Origin: Thiobacillus sp.
GTDB taxonomy: Bacteria > Pseudomonadota > Gammaproteobacteria > Burkholderiales > Thiobacillaceae
DNA length: 64,000 bases
Direction: 5' to 3'
Assembly: GCA_024235835.1 (NCBI GenBank)
Contig: JACKLQ010000005.1
Coordinates: forward strand, 1-64,000
The notes below the pieces were generated by a model. That model was not told the DNA's origin. It saw nothing but the letters and a program-made list of their open reading frames with translations, and did no database searches. The translations under genes and the position numbers were made by a program. Positions 1 to 8,643 of this stretch are shown here, piece by piece (the first letter of the stretch is position 1; the number at the start of each line of letters is the position of its first letter).

Positions 1-675
1 GGTGATGAGCTGGGCGCGGCTCGCGGCCGCCGCCTTGACCAGGTCCACGGCGGGCATGGTAACGGAGATGCCGCCCCGGATGTCACCCACCTTGTAGCCC
101 TGGACGGCGTGGCAGCTCATGCACGGAGGAGTGACCTTCAGGGGCGCCATGTAGCGGTAGGTGGGGCTAGTAACGGTGCCTTGTCCCTGGGGGAAGAATC
201 CCAGACGGTCCCCGGCGCCCCGGGTTTCGAACAGGACGAGGGATTCCTTCTCCCAGGGGTCCGGCGCGTTGGCGGGGCGGATGGGGTTCAGGCTGGTGAT
301 GTGGAAGCGGGCGCCCAGGGACTGCTCGGCCAGTTCGGAAAGCTGCCGGGTCATGTAGGCCGGGTTGACCATGGTGAGGGCGCGCCCCGTCTGGTCGGTG
401 AGATCCCGCAGAGGGGCCTTGAGGTAGGGATTTGGCAGGGTTTCTTCGGCGACGGGAACATACACGCCCCCGTGCCGGGCGTTCCAGAGGCGGGTGAGCT
501 CGATCAGGCGAAAGATTTCCACGCCCCGCTCCCGGGCGATGTTGGCGGTGTTCCGGTCGATGCTGGCGATACCCAGGTGGATGCCCAGCAGGGCGCCCAG
601 CGCGGCAGCCACGTAGATGCCCACCACGATCCAGCGAAAGCGATACCTGATCTTGTCCTGCCTTGTGTTGCCCAT
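1..675 (-). CDS. DUF3365 (Tll0287-like) heme-binding sensor protein, cut off by the window edge
   Basis: The minus-strand frame is open from an ATG at 675 to the first base, so the C-terminus is missing. It starts with a short basic stretch and one membrane segment (about residues 10-30). A periplasmic domain of the DUF3365 type follows, with a single c-type heme motif CMSCH at about residues 182-186, followed by GYKVGDIRGGISV. In this family the domain is the sensing part of chemoreceptors, histidine kinases or diguanylate cyclases, and binds heme or a small redox signal. Which output domain follows cannot be seen. The family call is well supported; the signal sensed is not known. Confidence 0.8.
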   Translation of the reverse strand, partial: MGNTRQDKIRYRFRWIVVGIYVAAALGALLGIHLGIASIDRNTANIARERGVEIFRLIELTRLWNARHGGVYVPVAEETLPNPYLKAPLRDLTDQTGRALTMVNPAYMTRQLSELAEQSLGARFHITSLNPIRPANAPDPWEKESLVLFETRGAGDRLGFFPQGQGTVTSPTYRYMAPLKVTPPCMSCHAVQGYKVGDIRGGISVTMPAVDLVKAAAASRAQLIT

Positions 676-1074
676 GGGGGATCGCTTACGAAGAGGTTCC
701 TGGAGTGTGGATCAAGCTGTCAGAAGTTCTATCGGCGGGACACTGTAAATCTGGGCGCCAGGGGGGCGTATGGTTTCAGGGCCGCTGCCGCTGTCAGTAT
801 GCCGCCGGCCTGAATCTTGGCCAAATCGCCGGCAAGTGCCAAGTAGGTCCAACCATCCTCGCGACAGTGCCGAGCAGCCACGTCGCGCAGCAGGCTCACA
901 AGCGGACTTACCTGCAGGAACATTTTTTCGAGTAGTAGCTCGAATTCTGTATCCGCAATTTCTTTCGCGAACTGGTTAGCACGCTGCTCTAGACGAGTTT
1001 CGGCCCATTCTTCGCAGAACTTCCGCTTGGAATTCTTCGAGTTCAGTGGCCAAGGAACGCGCGTCCAGATTTTC
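676..1074 (-). other. Gap of 400 bases with a startless open frame, possible gene remnant
   Basis: No confident gene. On the minus strand a frame stays open from just past the higA stop to a stop at 729. It has an ATG only at 923, which gives 64 codons. The upstream part reads as a charged helix (for example EWAETRLEQRANQFAKEIAD) and lacks a start codon. I do not recognise it. It may be a decayed third gene of the toxin-antitoxin unit or noise. Confidence 0.25.
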
Positions 1075-1365
1075 TCAGGCCGCCAGGCTCATCACTTCAT
1101 CCAGGGAATCGCCCAGTTTCGCCTGTGCTTCCCTGAGTTCATATTCGTCCTGAAGGCCCATCCAGAACTGCACGGATGTCCCGAACGCCTTGGAAAGGCG
1201 CAGTGCGGTGTCGGCTGTAATGCCCCGCTTTCCGAGTACGATCTCATTGATGCGGCGGGGCGGCACGCCGATTGCCTGGGCGAGCCGGGTCTGACTCAGG
1301 CCCATGGGCTTGATGAACTCCTCGAGGAGGATCTCGCCGGGGTGAATGTTCTTCAGGGTGTCCAT
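1075..1365 (-). CDS. higA: HigA-family antitoxin, XRE helix-turn-helix protein (96 aa)
   Basis: This is the antitoxin of a type II toxin-antitoxin pair. It binds and silences the HigB toxin and represses the shared promoter. It begins with the typical HPGEILLEEFIKPMGLSQ and continues with the helix-turn-helix (LAQAIGVPPRRINEIV, about residues 28-45) and the family's KRGITADTALRLSKAFG stretch. Length is normal for the family. It lies 15 bases after higB on the same strand, in the toxin-first order that is diagnostic of higBA. Confidence 0.93.
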   Translation of the reverse strand: MDTLKNIHPGEILLEEFIKPMGLSQTRLAQAIGVPPRRINEIVLGKRGITADTALRLSKAFGTSVQFWMGLQDEYELREAQAKLGDSLDEVMSLAA

Positions 1366-1380
1366 GGTTCGACTCCGTTT

Positions 1381-1662
1381 TCAGTGGTAATCCACGATCT
1401 CCACCGCCTCCGCGCCCCGGCGGGTCCAGATGAAACAGATGCGCCACTGGTCATTGATCCGGATGCTGTGCTGCCCTTTCCGATCGCCTTTAATTGCCTC
1501 CAGCCGGTTGGCGGGTGGAATGCGCACGTCATCCAGGGACTGGGCCTTGTCCAGCATGAACAGCTTGCGCAACGCGGTCTGCTGGATCTCTCCTGGCAGC
1601 CGCCGCGACACCAGTTGACGCCAGATCTTCTCCGTCTCCTTGTCAGCGAAGTCGTGAATCAT
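1381..1662 (-). CDS. higB: HigB-family toxin, RelE-like mRNA interferase (93 aa)
   Basis: This is a ribosome-dependent mRNA endonuclease of the RelE/ParE fold. The frame is open further upstream, but the family start is the ATG at 1662 (MIHDFADKETEKIW). The C-terminal half carries the conserved NRLEAIKGDRKGQHSIRI and QWRICFIW. The stop is followed after 15 bases by higA. The start sits about 10 bases downstream of the inverted repeat at 1671-1689, so the operon is probably autoregulated. Confidence 0.93.
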   Translation of the reverse strand: MIHDFADKETEKIWRQLVSRRLPGEIQQTALRKLFMLDKAQSLDDVRIPPANRLEAIKGDRKGQHSIRINDQWRICFIWTRRGAEAVEIVDYH

Positions 1663-1670
1663 GACGCCAC

Positions 1671-1689
1671 TATAACGCGTACCGTTATA
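1671..1689 (-). promoter_or_regulatory. Probable higBA operator, 7-bp inverted repeat
   Basis: On the minus strand TATAACG and CGTTATA flank five bases, a perfect inverted repeat directly before the higB start. HigA and related antitoxins bind AT-rich palindromes of this kind that overlap their own -10 region. The TATAAC half may itself be part of the -10 element. Confidence 0.7.
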
Positions 1690-1793
1690 TGGATCAAACC
1701 TGCGACAAGGCGGGCCTCTCAGTAGCCGCCCTGATGAGGCTGTAGCAAAGCCGACAATGGACCAGCCGGGTCTGGCCGGATCAATAGTCGAGC

Positions 1794-2237
1794 TTGGACA
1801 CCCACGACCGCATGGGGGCCCAGATCCTGCTGGGCGTGCTGAAGCGGGATGCCGAGCCCGGGATGTTCCAGGTAGGTCACGAGGCCGGCGGATGCGGCTG
1901 CGGAAAAAGGGGCCCTGCCACGGTTCCGCGGCCGCCCTGGGGAGTTGAAGAGGTCGCGACAAGGACTCAGGCCCTGCAGACCCGCTTCGACTATGGCGAT
2001 TCGGTGCGCATCACCCGTAGCGTGCGCAACGACGGCACCTGCCCCGGCTTGGACATCGGCAACCTGCTGGTGCGCCGGGGCTCCGTGGGATTCGTCATGA
2101 ACGTGGGTGCCTTCCTCCAGGACCAGATCATCTACACGGTGAACTTCCTGGACCAGGACCGCATCGTGGGCTGCCGGGAGGAAGAGCTCATCGGCGCCAG
2201 CTCTATCCCGAGCCGGACAAGTTCCTGTTCGGGATGA
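1794..2237 (+). pseudogene. NifZ-domain fragment, probably a truncated remnant
   Basis: The frame starts at TTG 1794, with an ATG at 1812. The second half is a clear NifZ domain: RFDYGDSVRITRSVRNDGTC, LLVRRGSVGF, FLQDQIIY and VGCREEELI. NifZ helps mature the P-cluster of the MoFe nitrogenase. Two things suggest decay. The first 55 or so residues (including GHEAGGCGCGKRG) do not look like NifZ, and the frame stops just after the first NifZ half, so the usual second half is absent. After the stop another frame reads LYPEPDKFLFGMTPLQ, which would fit a frameshift. No other nif gene is in the window. It lies beside a tRNA and a toxin-antitoxin pair. Confidence 0.6.
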
Positions 2238-2323
2238 CGCCCTTGCAGGTCAGCCCCGTGCTGGAATCCCCCGCGGGCCTGCATCTCCCGCGGTGCGACG
2301 AGGCGATGCAAGGGGAAGAAGGA

Positions 2324-2399
2324 TGGCGCCCACGGCAGGAATCGAACCTGCGACCCTTCCCTTAGGAGGGGAATGCTCTATCCACTGAGCTACGTAGGC
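2324..2399 (-). tRNA. tRNA-Arg (anticodon CCU)
   Basis: On the minus strand the acceptor arm GCCTACG pairs with CGTGGGC (one G-U pair). The D arm reads AGCTCAGTGGATAGAGC. The anticodon stem TTCCC/GGGAA encloses loop CTCCTAA, which gives anticodon CCU. The T arm carries GGTTCGATTCC, and the 3' CCA is encoded. The molecule is 76 nt and complete. Confidence 0.96.
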
Positions 2400-2565
2400 G
2401 GGCAGGTCATTCTAACCCGGCCCGGGCAACGTGCCATCTTCATCGCCCCAAGTCCCCGGCAAGTCACGATGGGAAGTGCTGCCCGATTCAATGCGTCTTG
2501 CAGGCCCCGGGTGCCGGACCATAATGAGGGTTGAAAGCCTTCAACCGACCATACGAAGAACCATC

Positions 2566-2964
2566 ATGACCCACCTCAGCCCCCATGACCTGCAGCAGAT
2601 CCGTGAAGCCTTGAACACCCGCAGGGATGCGTTGCTGGCGCAGATGCGGGAAGCCCTGGAGCAAAGTGGCCAGACCCAGTATGCGGAAATACTGGGACGA
2701 GGCTCCGGCGACAGTTCCGACGAGGCCCTGGCCGTTACCCTGGGGGACTTGTCCGCCGCCCGCCTGGACCATGAGGTGCGGCAGTTGCGCGCGCTGGAGG
2801 CCGCCGCTGCCCGCATCAGGGGCGAGGAGTTCGGTACCTGCGAGGACTGCGGCGTGGCCATCCCCGCCGCCCGCCTGGTGGCCAATCCGGCCGCCACCCG
2901 CTGCGTGGCCTGCCAGGAACTGCACGAAAAGACCTTCGCCGGCCAGGATCGCGGCAGCCTGTAG
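2566..2964 (+). CDS. DksA/TraR-type C4 zinc finger protein (132 aa)
   Basis: This is a small relative of DksA, the RNA-polymerase secondary-channel regulator of the stringent response. An N-terminal helical pair (residues 1-90) carries EALAVTLGDLSAARLDHEVR. The zinc finger follows: CEDCG at about residue 94 and CVAC at about residue 115. The start at 2566 (MTHLSPHDLQQIREALN) is preferred over upstream in-frame codons because the family begins there. The coiled-coil tip lacks the usual DksA Asp-x-x-Asp-x-Ala pattern in the expected form, so its action on polymerase is uncertain. It lies 66 bases before uup. Confidence 0.85.
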   Translation: MTHLSPHDLQQIREALNTRRDALLAQMREALEQSGQTQYAEILGRGSGDSSDEALAVTLGDLSAARLDHEVRQLRALEAAAARIRGEEFGTCEDCGVAIPAARLVANPAATRCVACQELHEKTFAGQDRGSL

Positions 2965-3030
2965 AATGCCGCTCCATCCCCACGGGAAGGCGGCCAGGCC
3001 GCCTTTTCCTTGCGCCATTGCCTGAACGAC

Positions 3031-4944
3031 ATGCCCCTGCTCATCCTGGACAAACTGGAACTGGCCTACGGCCACTGGCCCCTGCTGGACGGCGCCAGCC
3101 TGGTGGTGGACAAGGGCGACCGCATCGGCCTCATCGGCCGCAACGGCACGGGCAAGTCCAGCCTCTTGAAGGTAGCGGCACGCATCGTCCACCCTGACGC
3201 CGGCGAGGTCTGGCACCAGCCCGGCCTGCGCCTGGGCTACGTGCCCCAGGAGCCGGACTTCGAGCCGGGCCACGCGGTGTTCGACGCCGTGGCGGAAGGC
3301 GTGGGCGAGGCCCGCCGCCTGCTCACCGCCTATCACGAGATCGCCCATCAGGTGGCCCACGAGGCCACGCCCGACCTGCTGGCGGAACTGGACCGCCTCA
3401 CCCACGAACTGGAGGCCCAGGACGCCTGGCGGCTCCACAGCCGGGTGGAGGAGACCCTGCAGCGCCTGGGCCTGCCGACGGACGTGCAGGTGGACACCCT
3501 GTCCGGCGGCCAGAAGAAACGGGTGGCCCTGGCCCGGGCCCTGGTGGCGGAGCCGGAACTGCTGCTCCTGGACGAACCCACCAACCACCTGGATTTCGAA
3601 GCCATCGCCTGGCTGGAGGAATTGCTCAACGCCTTCAACGGCGCCCTGCTGTTCATCACCCACGACCGCCGCTTCCTGGACAACGTGGCCAACCGCATCG
3701 CCGAGCTGGACCGGGGCCTGCTGCGGGAGTACAGCGGCAACTACACCGCCTACCAGGCCAGGAAGGCGGAACAACTGGAGGTGGAGGCGGCCCAGAACCG
3801 CAAGTTCGACAAGTTCTGGAAGCAGGAGGAGGTCTGGATCCGCAAGGGCATCGAGGCCCGCCGCACCCGCAACGAAGGCCGTGTGCGCCGCCTGGAGCAG
3901 CTGCGCCGGGACCGGGCTGCCCGCCAGGCGCGCATGGGCCAGGTGGGCTTCGCCCTGGACGCGGGGGAACGCTCCGGCAAGCTGGTGGCGGAACTGGAAC
4001 ACGTCAGCCACGGCTATGCCGGCAAGCCCCTCATCAAGGACTTCTCCACCCGCATCCTGCGGGGCGACAAACTGGGCCTCATAGGCCCCAACGGCTGCGG
4101 CAAGACTACCCTCATCCGCCTCATCCTGGGGGACCTGAAACCGGACGAAGGCCGGGTGCGCATCGGCACCAACCTGCAAGTCGCCTACTTCGACCAGTTC
4201 CGCAACGTGCTGAACGAGGAGGCCACCCTCATCGACACCATCTCCCCGGGTTCCGACTACGTGGAGATCGGCGGCCAGAAAAAGCACGTCATCGGCTACC
4301 TGGAGGAATTCCTCTTCCCGCCGGAGCGGGCCCGGGCCAAGGTGTCGGCCCTGTCCGGCGGCGAACGCAACCGCCTGCTCCTGGCGAGGCTGTTCGCCCG
4401 TCCCTCCAACCTGCTGGTGCTGGACGAGCCCACCAACGACCTGGACATCGACACCCTGGAACTCCTGGAGCAACTGCTCCAGGACTATCCGGGCACGGTG
4501 ATCCTGGTGTCCCACGACCGGGCCTTTCTGGACAACGTGGCGACCCAGAGCATCGTCTTCACGGGGAGTGCCGGCCAACCCGGTCGGCTGCTGGAACTGC
4601 CCGGCGGCTACGAGGACTGGCTGGCGTATCGGCCCCGGGTGCTGGCCGAGGCTGCGCCGGCAGCCAAGCCGGCGGCTGCGTCCAAGCCAGCATCAGCGCC
4701 CGCGCCCAAGCCGAGGAAGGCGGGGCTCAGCTACAAGGAGCAGAAGGAGCTGGAGTCCCTGCCCGGGCAGATCGAGGCCCTGGAAGCAGAGCAGGCCGAC
4801 ATCGCCGGGCAGATGGCCGATCCGGCGGTATATGCGGATCACGTCAGATCCGCTTCCTTGCACGCACGTTTGGCGCAGATCGATGAATCTTTGCTGGAAA
4901 TGCTGGAGCGATGGGAGGCGTTGGAGGCCAAGACTTGCGCCTGA
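3031..4944 (+). CDS. uup: ABC-F ATPase Uup (637 aa)
   Basis: A soluble ABC-F protein with two ATP-binding cassettes and no membrane domain, of the ribosome- and DNA-junction-associated Uup group. Cassette 1 has Walker A GRNGTGKSS at about residue 38, the signature LSGGQKKR and Walker B LLLLDEPTNHLD. Cassette 2 has GPNGCGKTT at about residue 352, LSGGERNR and LLVLDEPTNDLD. The linker is basic and helical. An Ala/Pro/Lys-rich hinge (about 545-575) leads to a C-terminal coiled coil, the part that separates Uup from EttA. The ATG at 3031 matches the family N-terminus. ABC-F proteins resolve stalled ribosomes or act on recombination intermediates. Confidence 0.93.
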   Translation: MPLLILDKLELAYGHWPLLDGASLVVDKGDRIGLIGRNGTGKSSLLKVAARIVHPDAGEVWHQPGLRLGYVPQEPDFEPGHAVFDAVAEGVGEARRLLTAYHEIAHQVAHEATPDLLAELDRLTHELEAQDAWRLHSRVEETLQRLGLPTDVQVDTLSGGQKKRVALARALVAEPELLLLDEPTNHLDFEAIAWLEELLNAFNGALLFITHDRRFLDNVANRIAELDRGLLREYSGNYTAYQARKAEQLEVEAAQNRKFDKFWKQEEVWIRKGIEARRTRNEGRVRRLEQLRRDRAARQARMGQVGFALDAGERSGKLVAELEHVSHGYAGKPLIKDFSTRILRGDKLGLIGPNGCGKTTLIRLILGDLKPDEGRVRIGTNLQVAYFDQFRNVLNEEATLIDTISPGSDYVEIGGQKKHVIGYLEEFLFPPERARAKVSALSGGERNRLLLARLFARPSNLLVLDEPTNDLDIDTLELLEQLLQDYPGTVILVSHDRAFLDNVATQSIVFTGSAGQPGRLLELPGGYEDWLAYRPRVLAEAAPAAKPAAASKPASAPAPKPRKAGLSYKEQKELESLPGQIEALEAEQADIAGQMADPAVYADHVRSASLHARLAQIDESLLEMLERWEALEAKTCA

Positions 4945-5129
4945 GTGCCTTTTGCATGGGGCCTCAGGCAGCGTACGCCCGATGTCAGTCCATATCAGCG
5001 CGGCAAGCTGGATCGCCCGTCCAGCACCGCCCAGGGCCGACGTGCCGCATCAAGCCATCTAACCGCAGCAATGGCGGACTGGAATTTTCTCCCCGCCGCG
5101 TGTGCCTAGCCGTTCCTGTCTGTCTCCGC

Positions 5130-5196
5130 ATGAGTCTTTTTGACTAGTTCTAAGTTGGTTCGCCGCAACAGGGGCTTCATGGTCATGGCCGATAGT
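5130..5196 (+). promoter_or_regulatory. Composite promoter P1 before the PhoX-like gene
   Basis: The 328-base gap 4945-5272 holds this candidate promoter. The 18-mer at 5130-5147 has a good left half (ATGAGT) and a poor right half (GACTAG). Fifteen bases later comes the 7-4-7 repeat CCGCAAC-AGGG-GCTTCAT (5163-5180), then 10 bases, then GATAGT (5191-5196) as a -10-like hexamer. The geometry is identical to the clearer copies at 10562, 13930 and 16175. This is the weakest palindrome of the set, so the call rests on spacing. Confidence 0.5.
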
Positions 5197-5272
5197 GACG
5201 TTCGTTGGCCACGCGCTGACACCCTTCCGCTTGTTGCTCTGTGGCAAAACCATTTTTTTAGGAACCTAGCAA

Positions 5273-6709
5273 ATGACGCTCAAGAAACTGACCCTCGCCG
5301 TAGCCATGGTTCTGGCTGGGCAAGCCCACGCCGCCGTGCCCAATATCGTCAACGCCATCACCCCCGTGGGTGGCGCTGCTGAAACCGTTGCCCCCTTCGC
5401 CCTGGGCCCCGGCTTCACCCAGACTGTCATCGCCGACCGCGTAACTCAGAACACTCTGGTCCCCGGCTCCAACTCCGGCAACTGGGACATGATCGACACC
5501 AACGACACCGGCGCCGACGCCGGCCGTTACCTGTTCATGCCCTTCGAAACCGGTACCGGTGGCGTGCAGCGCGTGGACCTGTGGGACAACAACTACAACA
5601 CCCGCACCGTGACCATCGTCGCGCCCGGCACCCAGGGTTTTGTCTCTGGCGATGCCTCCCGCTGGACCCCCTGGGGCACCTATCTGACCGCCGAGGAGTC
5701 CTGGTCCGACCCCAACCAGACCGCCAGCGGAAAGGGCCGTCTGTTCGAGGTCACCAACCCCACCACCGCCGGCGTCAACGGCGGCGACTTCGTGCATCGC
5801 AAGATCGGCCCGGCCGACATCCGCGTGTCCCATGAAGGCCTGGCGTTCGACAAGGACAACAACTTCTACTTCATCGACGAGCGCAACGACAGCGGCATCT
5901 TCAAGTTCACCTCCAACAACCCCAATGCCAATAACGGCGCCGACTTCTTCGCCAATGGCACCATCTCCGTGCTGCGCGTGGGCAACGGCCTGAACGACAC
6001 CTTCACCAACGTCAACGAGGAAGCCACCGGCGCCTACAGCTGGGTTGCCCTCACCGACGCCAACGGCAACGCCCTGTCCAACGCCATCGTCAAGACCGAC
6101 GCCAACGGCATGAAGATCATGGACGGCCGCGCCACCCCCAACGTCATCGGCCTGCACGGTACCAACTTCGACCGTCCGGAAGACATGGAAATCGAAACCC
6201 TGGCCGACGGCAGCCAGATCCTGTACGTGGCCACCACCACCAACGACAAGGTCTTCGCCATGGACCTGGCCAACAACGAGATCAGCCTGTTCGCCAGCCA
6301 GGACACCATCGATGCCGCCACCGGCGCCGCCGTGGGTGGTGTTTTCAACAGCCCGGACAACCTGGCCATCGACAAGAACGGTGACATCTACATCATCGAG
6401 GACCAGAACTCCTTCAATGATGGCGGCGTGATCAAGCACCAGGCCAACATCTGGAAGGCCACCGACGCCGACAACGACGGCGTGGCCGAGTCTGTCGAAG
6501 TCTGGGCCACCCTGATGACCCAGGGCGCCGAACCCACCGGCCTGTACTTCCACCCCGTCACCAACGAGGCCTTCGTGAACGTGCAGCATCCCTCCAGCGG
6601 CAACGACGTGCTGGTGCAGATCAGCGCCGTTCCCGAGCCCGAGACCTATGCCCTGATGCTGGCGGGTCTGGGCCTGGTGGGCTTCATCGCCCGTCGCCGC
6701 AAGGCCTGA
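5273..6709 (+). CDS. PEP-CTERM protein of the PhoX-like DUF839 phosphatase family (478 aa)
   Basis: Probably an extracellular phosphomonoesterase of the calcium/iron-dependent PhoX kind. A signal peptide (residues 1-20, ending QAHA) is followed by a beta-propeller with PhoX family marks: TPWGTYLTAEE (about 132), SHEGLAFD (about 187), RPEDMEIE (about 301), SPDNLAID with ED ten residues on (about 360) and EPTGLYFHP (about 420). The last 28 residues are a PEP-CTERM tag: VPEPETYALMLAGLG, hydrophobic stretch, RRRKA. The start at 5273 follows AGGAACC. The gene stands alone between promoter P1 and a double terminator. PhoX enzymes usually use the TAT route; no twin arginine is visible here. Activity is inferred from family. 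Confidence 0.85.
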   Translation: MTLKKLTLAVAMVLAGQAHAAVPNIVNAITPVGGAAETVAPFALGPGFTQTVIADRVTQNTLVPGSNSGNWDMIDTNDTGADAGRYLFMPFETGTGGVQRVDLWDNNYNTRTVTIVAPGTQGFVSGDASRWTPWGTYLTAEESWSDPNQTASGKGRLFEVTNPTTAGVNGGDFVHRKIGPADIRVSHEGLAFDKDNNFYFIDERNDSGIFKFTSNNPNANNGADFFANGTISVLRVGNGLNDTFTNVNEEATGAYSWVALTDANGNALSNAIVKTDANGMKIMDGRATPNVIGLHGTNFDRPEDMEIETLADGSQILYVATTTNDKVFAMDLANNEISLFASQDTIDAATGAAVGGVFNSPDNLAIDKNGDIYIIEDQNSFNDGGVIKHQANIWKATDADNDGVAESVEVWATLMTQGAEPTGLYFHPVTNEAFVNVQHPSSGNDVLVQISAVPEPETYALMLAGLGLVGFIARRRKA

Positions 6710-6723
6710 GCGAGGCGGTTGAA

Positions 6724-6797
6724 CTGACCGTCCATGCTTTGGGCATGGACGGTCAGTGGTAGATCCAGAGCCGCCAACTCCATGGCGGCTCTTTTTT
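6724..6797 (+). terminator. Tandem hairpins ending in a T-run, terminator of the PhoX-like gene
   Basis: First is a perfect 14-bp stem (CTGACCGTCCATGC, loop TTTGG, 6724-6756). Then AGAGCCGCC/GGCGGCTCT (6767-6792) is followed by TTTTT, a classic intrinsic terminator. Confidence 0.9.
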
Positions 6798-6879
6798 CGT
6801 GCGCGGCAAGCCAGATTTCCCTGCAAGCAATGTCGGTGTTTTCAAGCCAGCCAGGCGCCACTTGAATACGGGAGCAATC

Positions 6880-8265
6880 ATGTTCAATCGCGCAATGGGT
6901 CGACCGACCCGCATCACCCTGGCACTGGCCCTGGTCTTCTGCGCCCAGGCTGGCAACTCCGTGGCCAGCGGCTACGTGCAGACCAACCTGGTGGCCAACC
7001 ACGCCAAGTACAACCCCACCGTGATGGTGGACGAATATCTGGTCAACCCCTGGGGCATCGCCCTGCGCCCGCCCGGCGCCGGTGGCCACATCTGGACCAG
7101 CAACGCCGGTACCGGCACCACCACCACCTACATCGGAGATGTGTATCGGCCGACCCAGCCCGGCTACCCCGTCACGCCCCTGTATCAGGACGGCCTCAAG
7201 GTCGTGCCCATCGTCACCTCCGCCCTGGACATGGAAACCACCCGCCTGGGCGCCGACCAGACGGCCCAGGTGACCGGCCAGGTCTACAACGCCGCCAGCG
7301 ACTTCGTCGGCCAACCCACCGAGTTCTTCGTGCAGGGCCCGGCCATCAATTACTCCAACGGCAGTGTCCACGGCAATGATGCCGGCTCCGCCAAGTTCAT
7401 CTTTGTGACCCAGGACGGCACCATCAACGCCTGGCGCACCAAGACCGACCCGGGCATGCTGGAAGCCGTGGTGGTGAAGGACTACTGGACCGAGGATTAC
7501 GTGGACCAGGGCTTCAACAACCGCCCCGGCTTCAACGGCGTGGCCATGACCGTGGACCATTGGAGCACCGACGCCCAGGGCAACAAGGTGGCCGACAACC
7601 GCCTGTACGTGGCGGACTTCGCCAACGCACGCATCATGACCTTCGACAACCAGTGGAATGACATCACCTGGAAAACCCCCTTCGCCAAGCCCGTCGACCT
7701 GGTGGCCCCCAATTGGAGTCCGTTCAACGTCCAGGTACTGAGCGACGACCGGGTCTATGTCGCCTGGAGCTTGAGCAGCTTCGAAATCGACGAGCCCACG
7801 GAGGAAATCCCCGGCGCGGGGCATGGCCGCATCGTGGCCTATGACCGTAACGGACAGATGCTGCAGGACTATACCGCCCAGGGGCTGCTGAACAATCCCT
7901 GGGGCATGACGATAGCCCCCGACAACTTCGGCGAGTTCTCCGGCGCCCTGCTGGTGGCCAATTTCGGCGACGGCACCATTGCCGCCTTCGACGTGAACAC
8001 CGGCGCTGAACTGGGGTACCTGCGGGATCCGGACGGCAACGTCATCAGCATCGATGGCATCTGGGGCCTGACCTTCGGCAACGGCTGGTCCCTGGGGGAT
8101 GCAGACAGCCTGTACTTCACCGCCGGCCCCGACGAAGAGCGGGACGGCATCCTGGGTCGCCTGAACGTGGCCGCCGCCCCCGTCCCCGAGCCCGAAACCT
8201 ACGCCCTGATGCTGGCCGGTCTGGGTCTGGTAGGCTTCATGGCCCGTCGGCGCGCGGCCAAGTAA
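6880..8265 (+). CDS. PEP-CTERM protein of the TIGR03118 beta-propeller family (461 aa)
   Basis: A secreted protein with a signal peptide (about residues 1-30, ending SVAS) and a propeller-like body of the TIGR03118 family: GYVQTNLVANHA, NPWGIALRP at about residue 56, and a later NNPWGMTIAP. The function of the family is not established. The C-terminus is a PEP-CTERM tag (VPEPETYALMLAGLGLVG, then RRRAAK). The ATG at 6880 has GGGAG upstream; the longer frame from 6799 has no site. It sits between two terminators, yet I find no copy of the composite promoter before it, so its promoter is unknown. Confidence 0.82.
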   Translation: MFNRAMGRPTRITLALALVFCAQAGNSVASGYVQTNLVANHAKYNPTVMVDEYLVNPWGIALRPPGAGGHIWTSNAGTGTTTTYIGDVYRPTQPGYPVTPLYQDGLKVVPIVTSALDMETTRLGADQTAQVTGQVYNAASDFVGQPTEFFVQGPAINYSNGSVHGNDAGSAKFIFVTQDGTINAWRTKTDPGMLEAVVVKDYWTEDYVDQGFNNRPGFNGVAMTVDHWSTDAQGNKVADNRLYVADFANARIMTFDNQWNDITWKTPFAKPVDLVAPNWSPFNVQVLSDDRVYVAWSLSSFEIDEPTEEIPGAGHGRIVAYDRNGQMLQDYTAQGLLNNPWGMTIAPDNFGEFSGALLVANFGDGTIAAFDVNTGAELGYLRDPDGNVISIDGIWGLTFGNGWSLGDADSLYFTAGPDEERDGILGRLNVAAAPVPEPETYALMLAGLGLVGFMARRRAAK

Positions 8266-8304
8266 CGCATGCCCGATTCCCGAGTCGAACCATTGGACTT
8301 GGCA

Positions 8305-8328
8305 AAGCGGCCTGTGGGCCGCTTTTAT
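8305..8328 (+). terminator. Intrinsic terminator after the TIGR03118 gene
   Basis: AAGCGGCC/GGCCGCTT with loop TGTG is followed by TTATTC. The rest of the gap up to 8545 shows nothing I can name. Confidence 0.8.
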
Positions 8329-8545
8329 TCTTCCTGGCGCCTCGTGGACCGGAGGTGATGCATGCCAGTCCGCCATCTAGGGCATGCGGCGGACAAGCCC
8401 CAGCCATATGAGGTGTTGGCTGCCCTGAATGGCTGAGCCGCAGGGAGCTGGATGAGCGAATCCTGTGGTTGCCTCCCGATGATGCCGCCCACTGGCTCCA
8501 ATCCCAGACCCACGCGACAGGAGAACCCTTGTGAATCGAGGGGGA

Positions 8546-8612
8546 CTGATCCCTTTTGCTTATGCCGGAGCCCGGGCGGCATCACGAGGCAGTAACCCGA
8601 TCGCGCTAGCGT
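8546..8612 (+). promoter_or_regulatory. Composite promoter P2 before the PhoD-like gene
   Basis: The degenerate palindrome CTGATC-CCTTTT-GCTTAT (8546-8563) is followed after 15 bases by GCATCAC-GAGG-CAGTAAC (8579-8596), then 10 bases, then TAGCGT (8607-8612). The start codon is 31 bases further on. Spacing matches the perfect copies exactly. The palindrome differs from consensus at two or three positions. Confidence 0.6.
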
Positions 8613-8643
8613 GACCTGGTTCAACCAGACCGGAGCCTCTACT

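Noticed and set aside
1757..1948. Open frame before the nifZ fragment as a separate gene
   Set aside because: No start context, family or codon pattern; it overlaps the fragment in another frame.
5220..5250. TGGCA before the PhoX-like gene as a sigma-54 promoter, which PEP-CTERM systems in other bacteria use
   Set aside because: No TTGC-type -12 element at the right distance, and the other PEP-CTERM genes show none either.
5258..6826. Long minus-strand open frame (522 codons) opposite the PhoX-like gene, and similar ones opposite most PEP-CTERM genes, uup and the nucleotidase
   Set aside because: They are mirror frames of GC-rich codons: glycine, valine and histidine-rich, without motifs, signal peptides or ribosome sites, while the opposite strand has clear families.
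8370..8412. GTCCGCC...GGCGGAC inverted repeat in the gap before the PhoD-like gene
   Set aside because: Thirteen-base loop, short arms and GC-rich surroundings make chance likely; no T-run.
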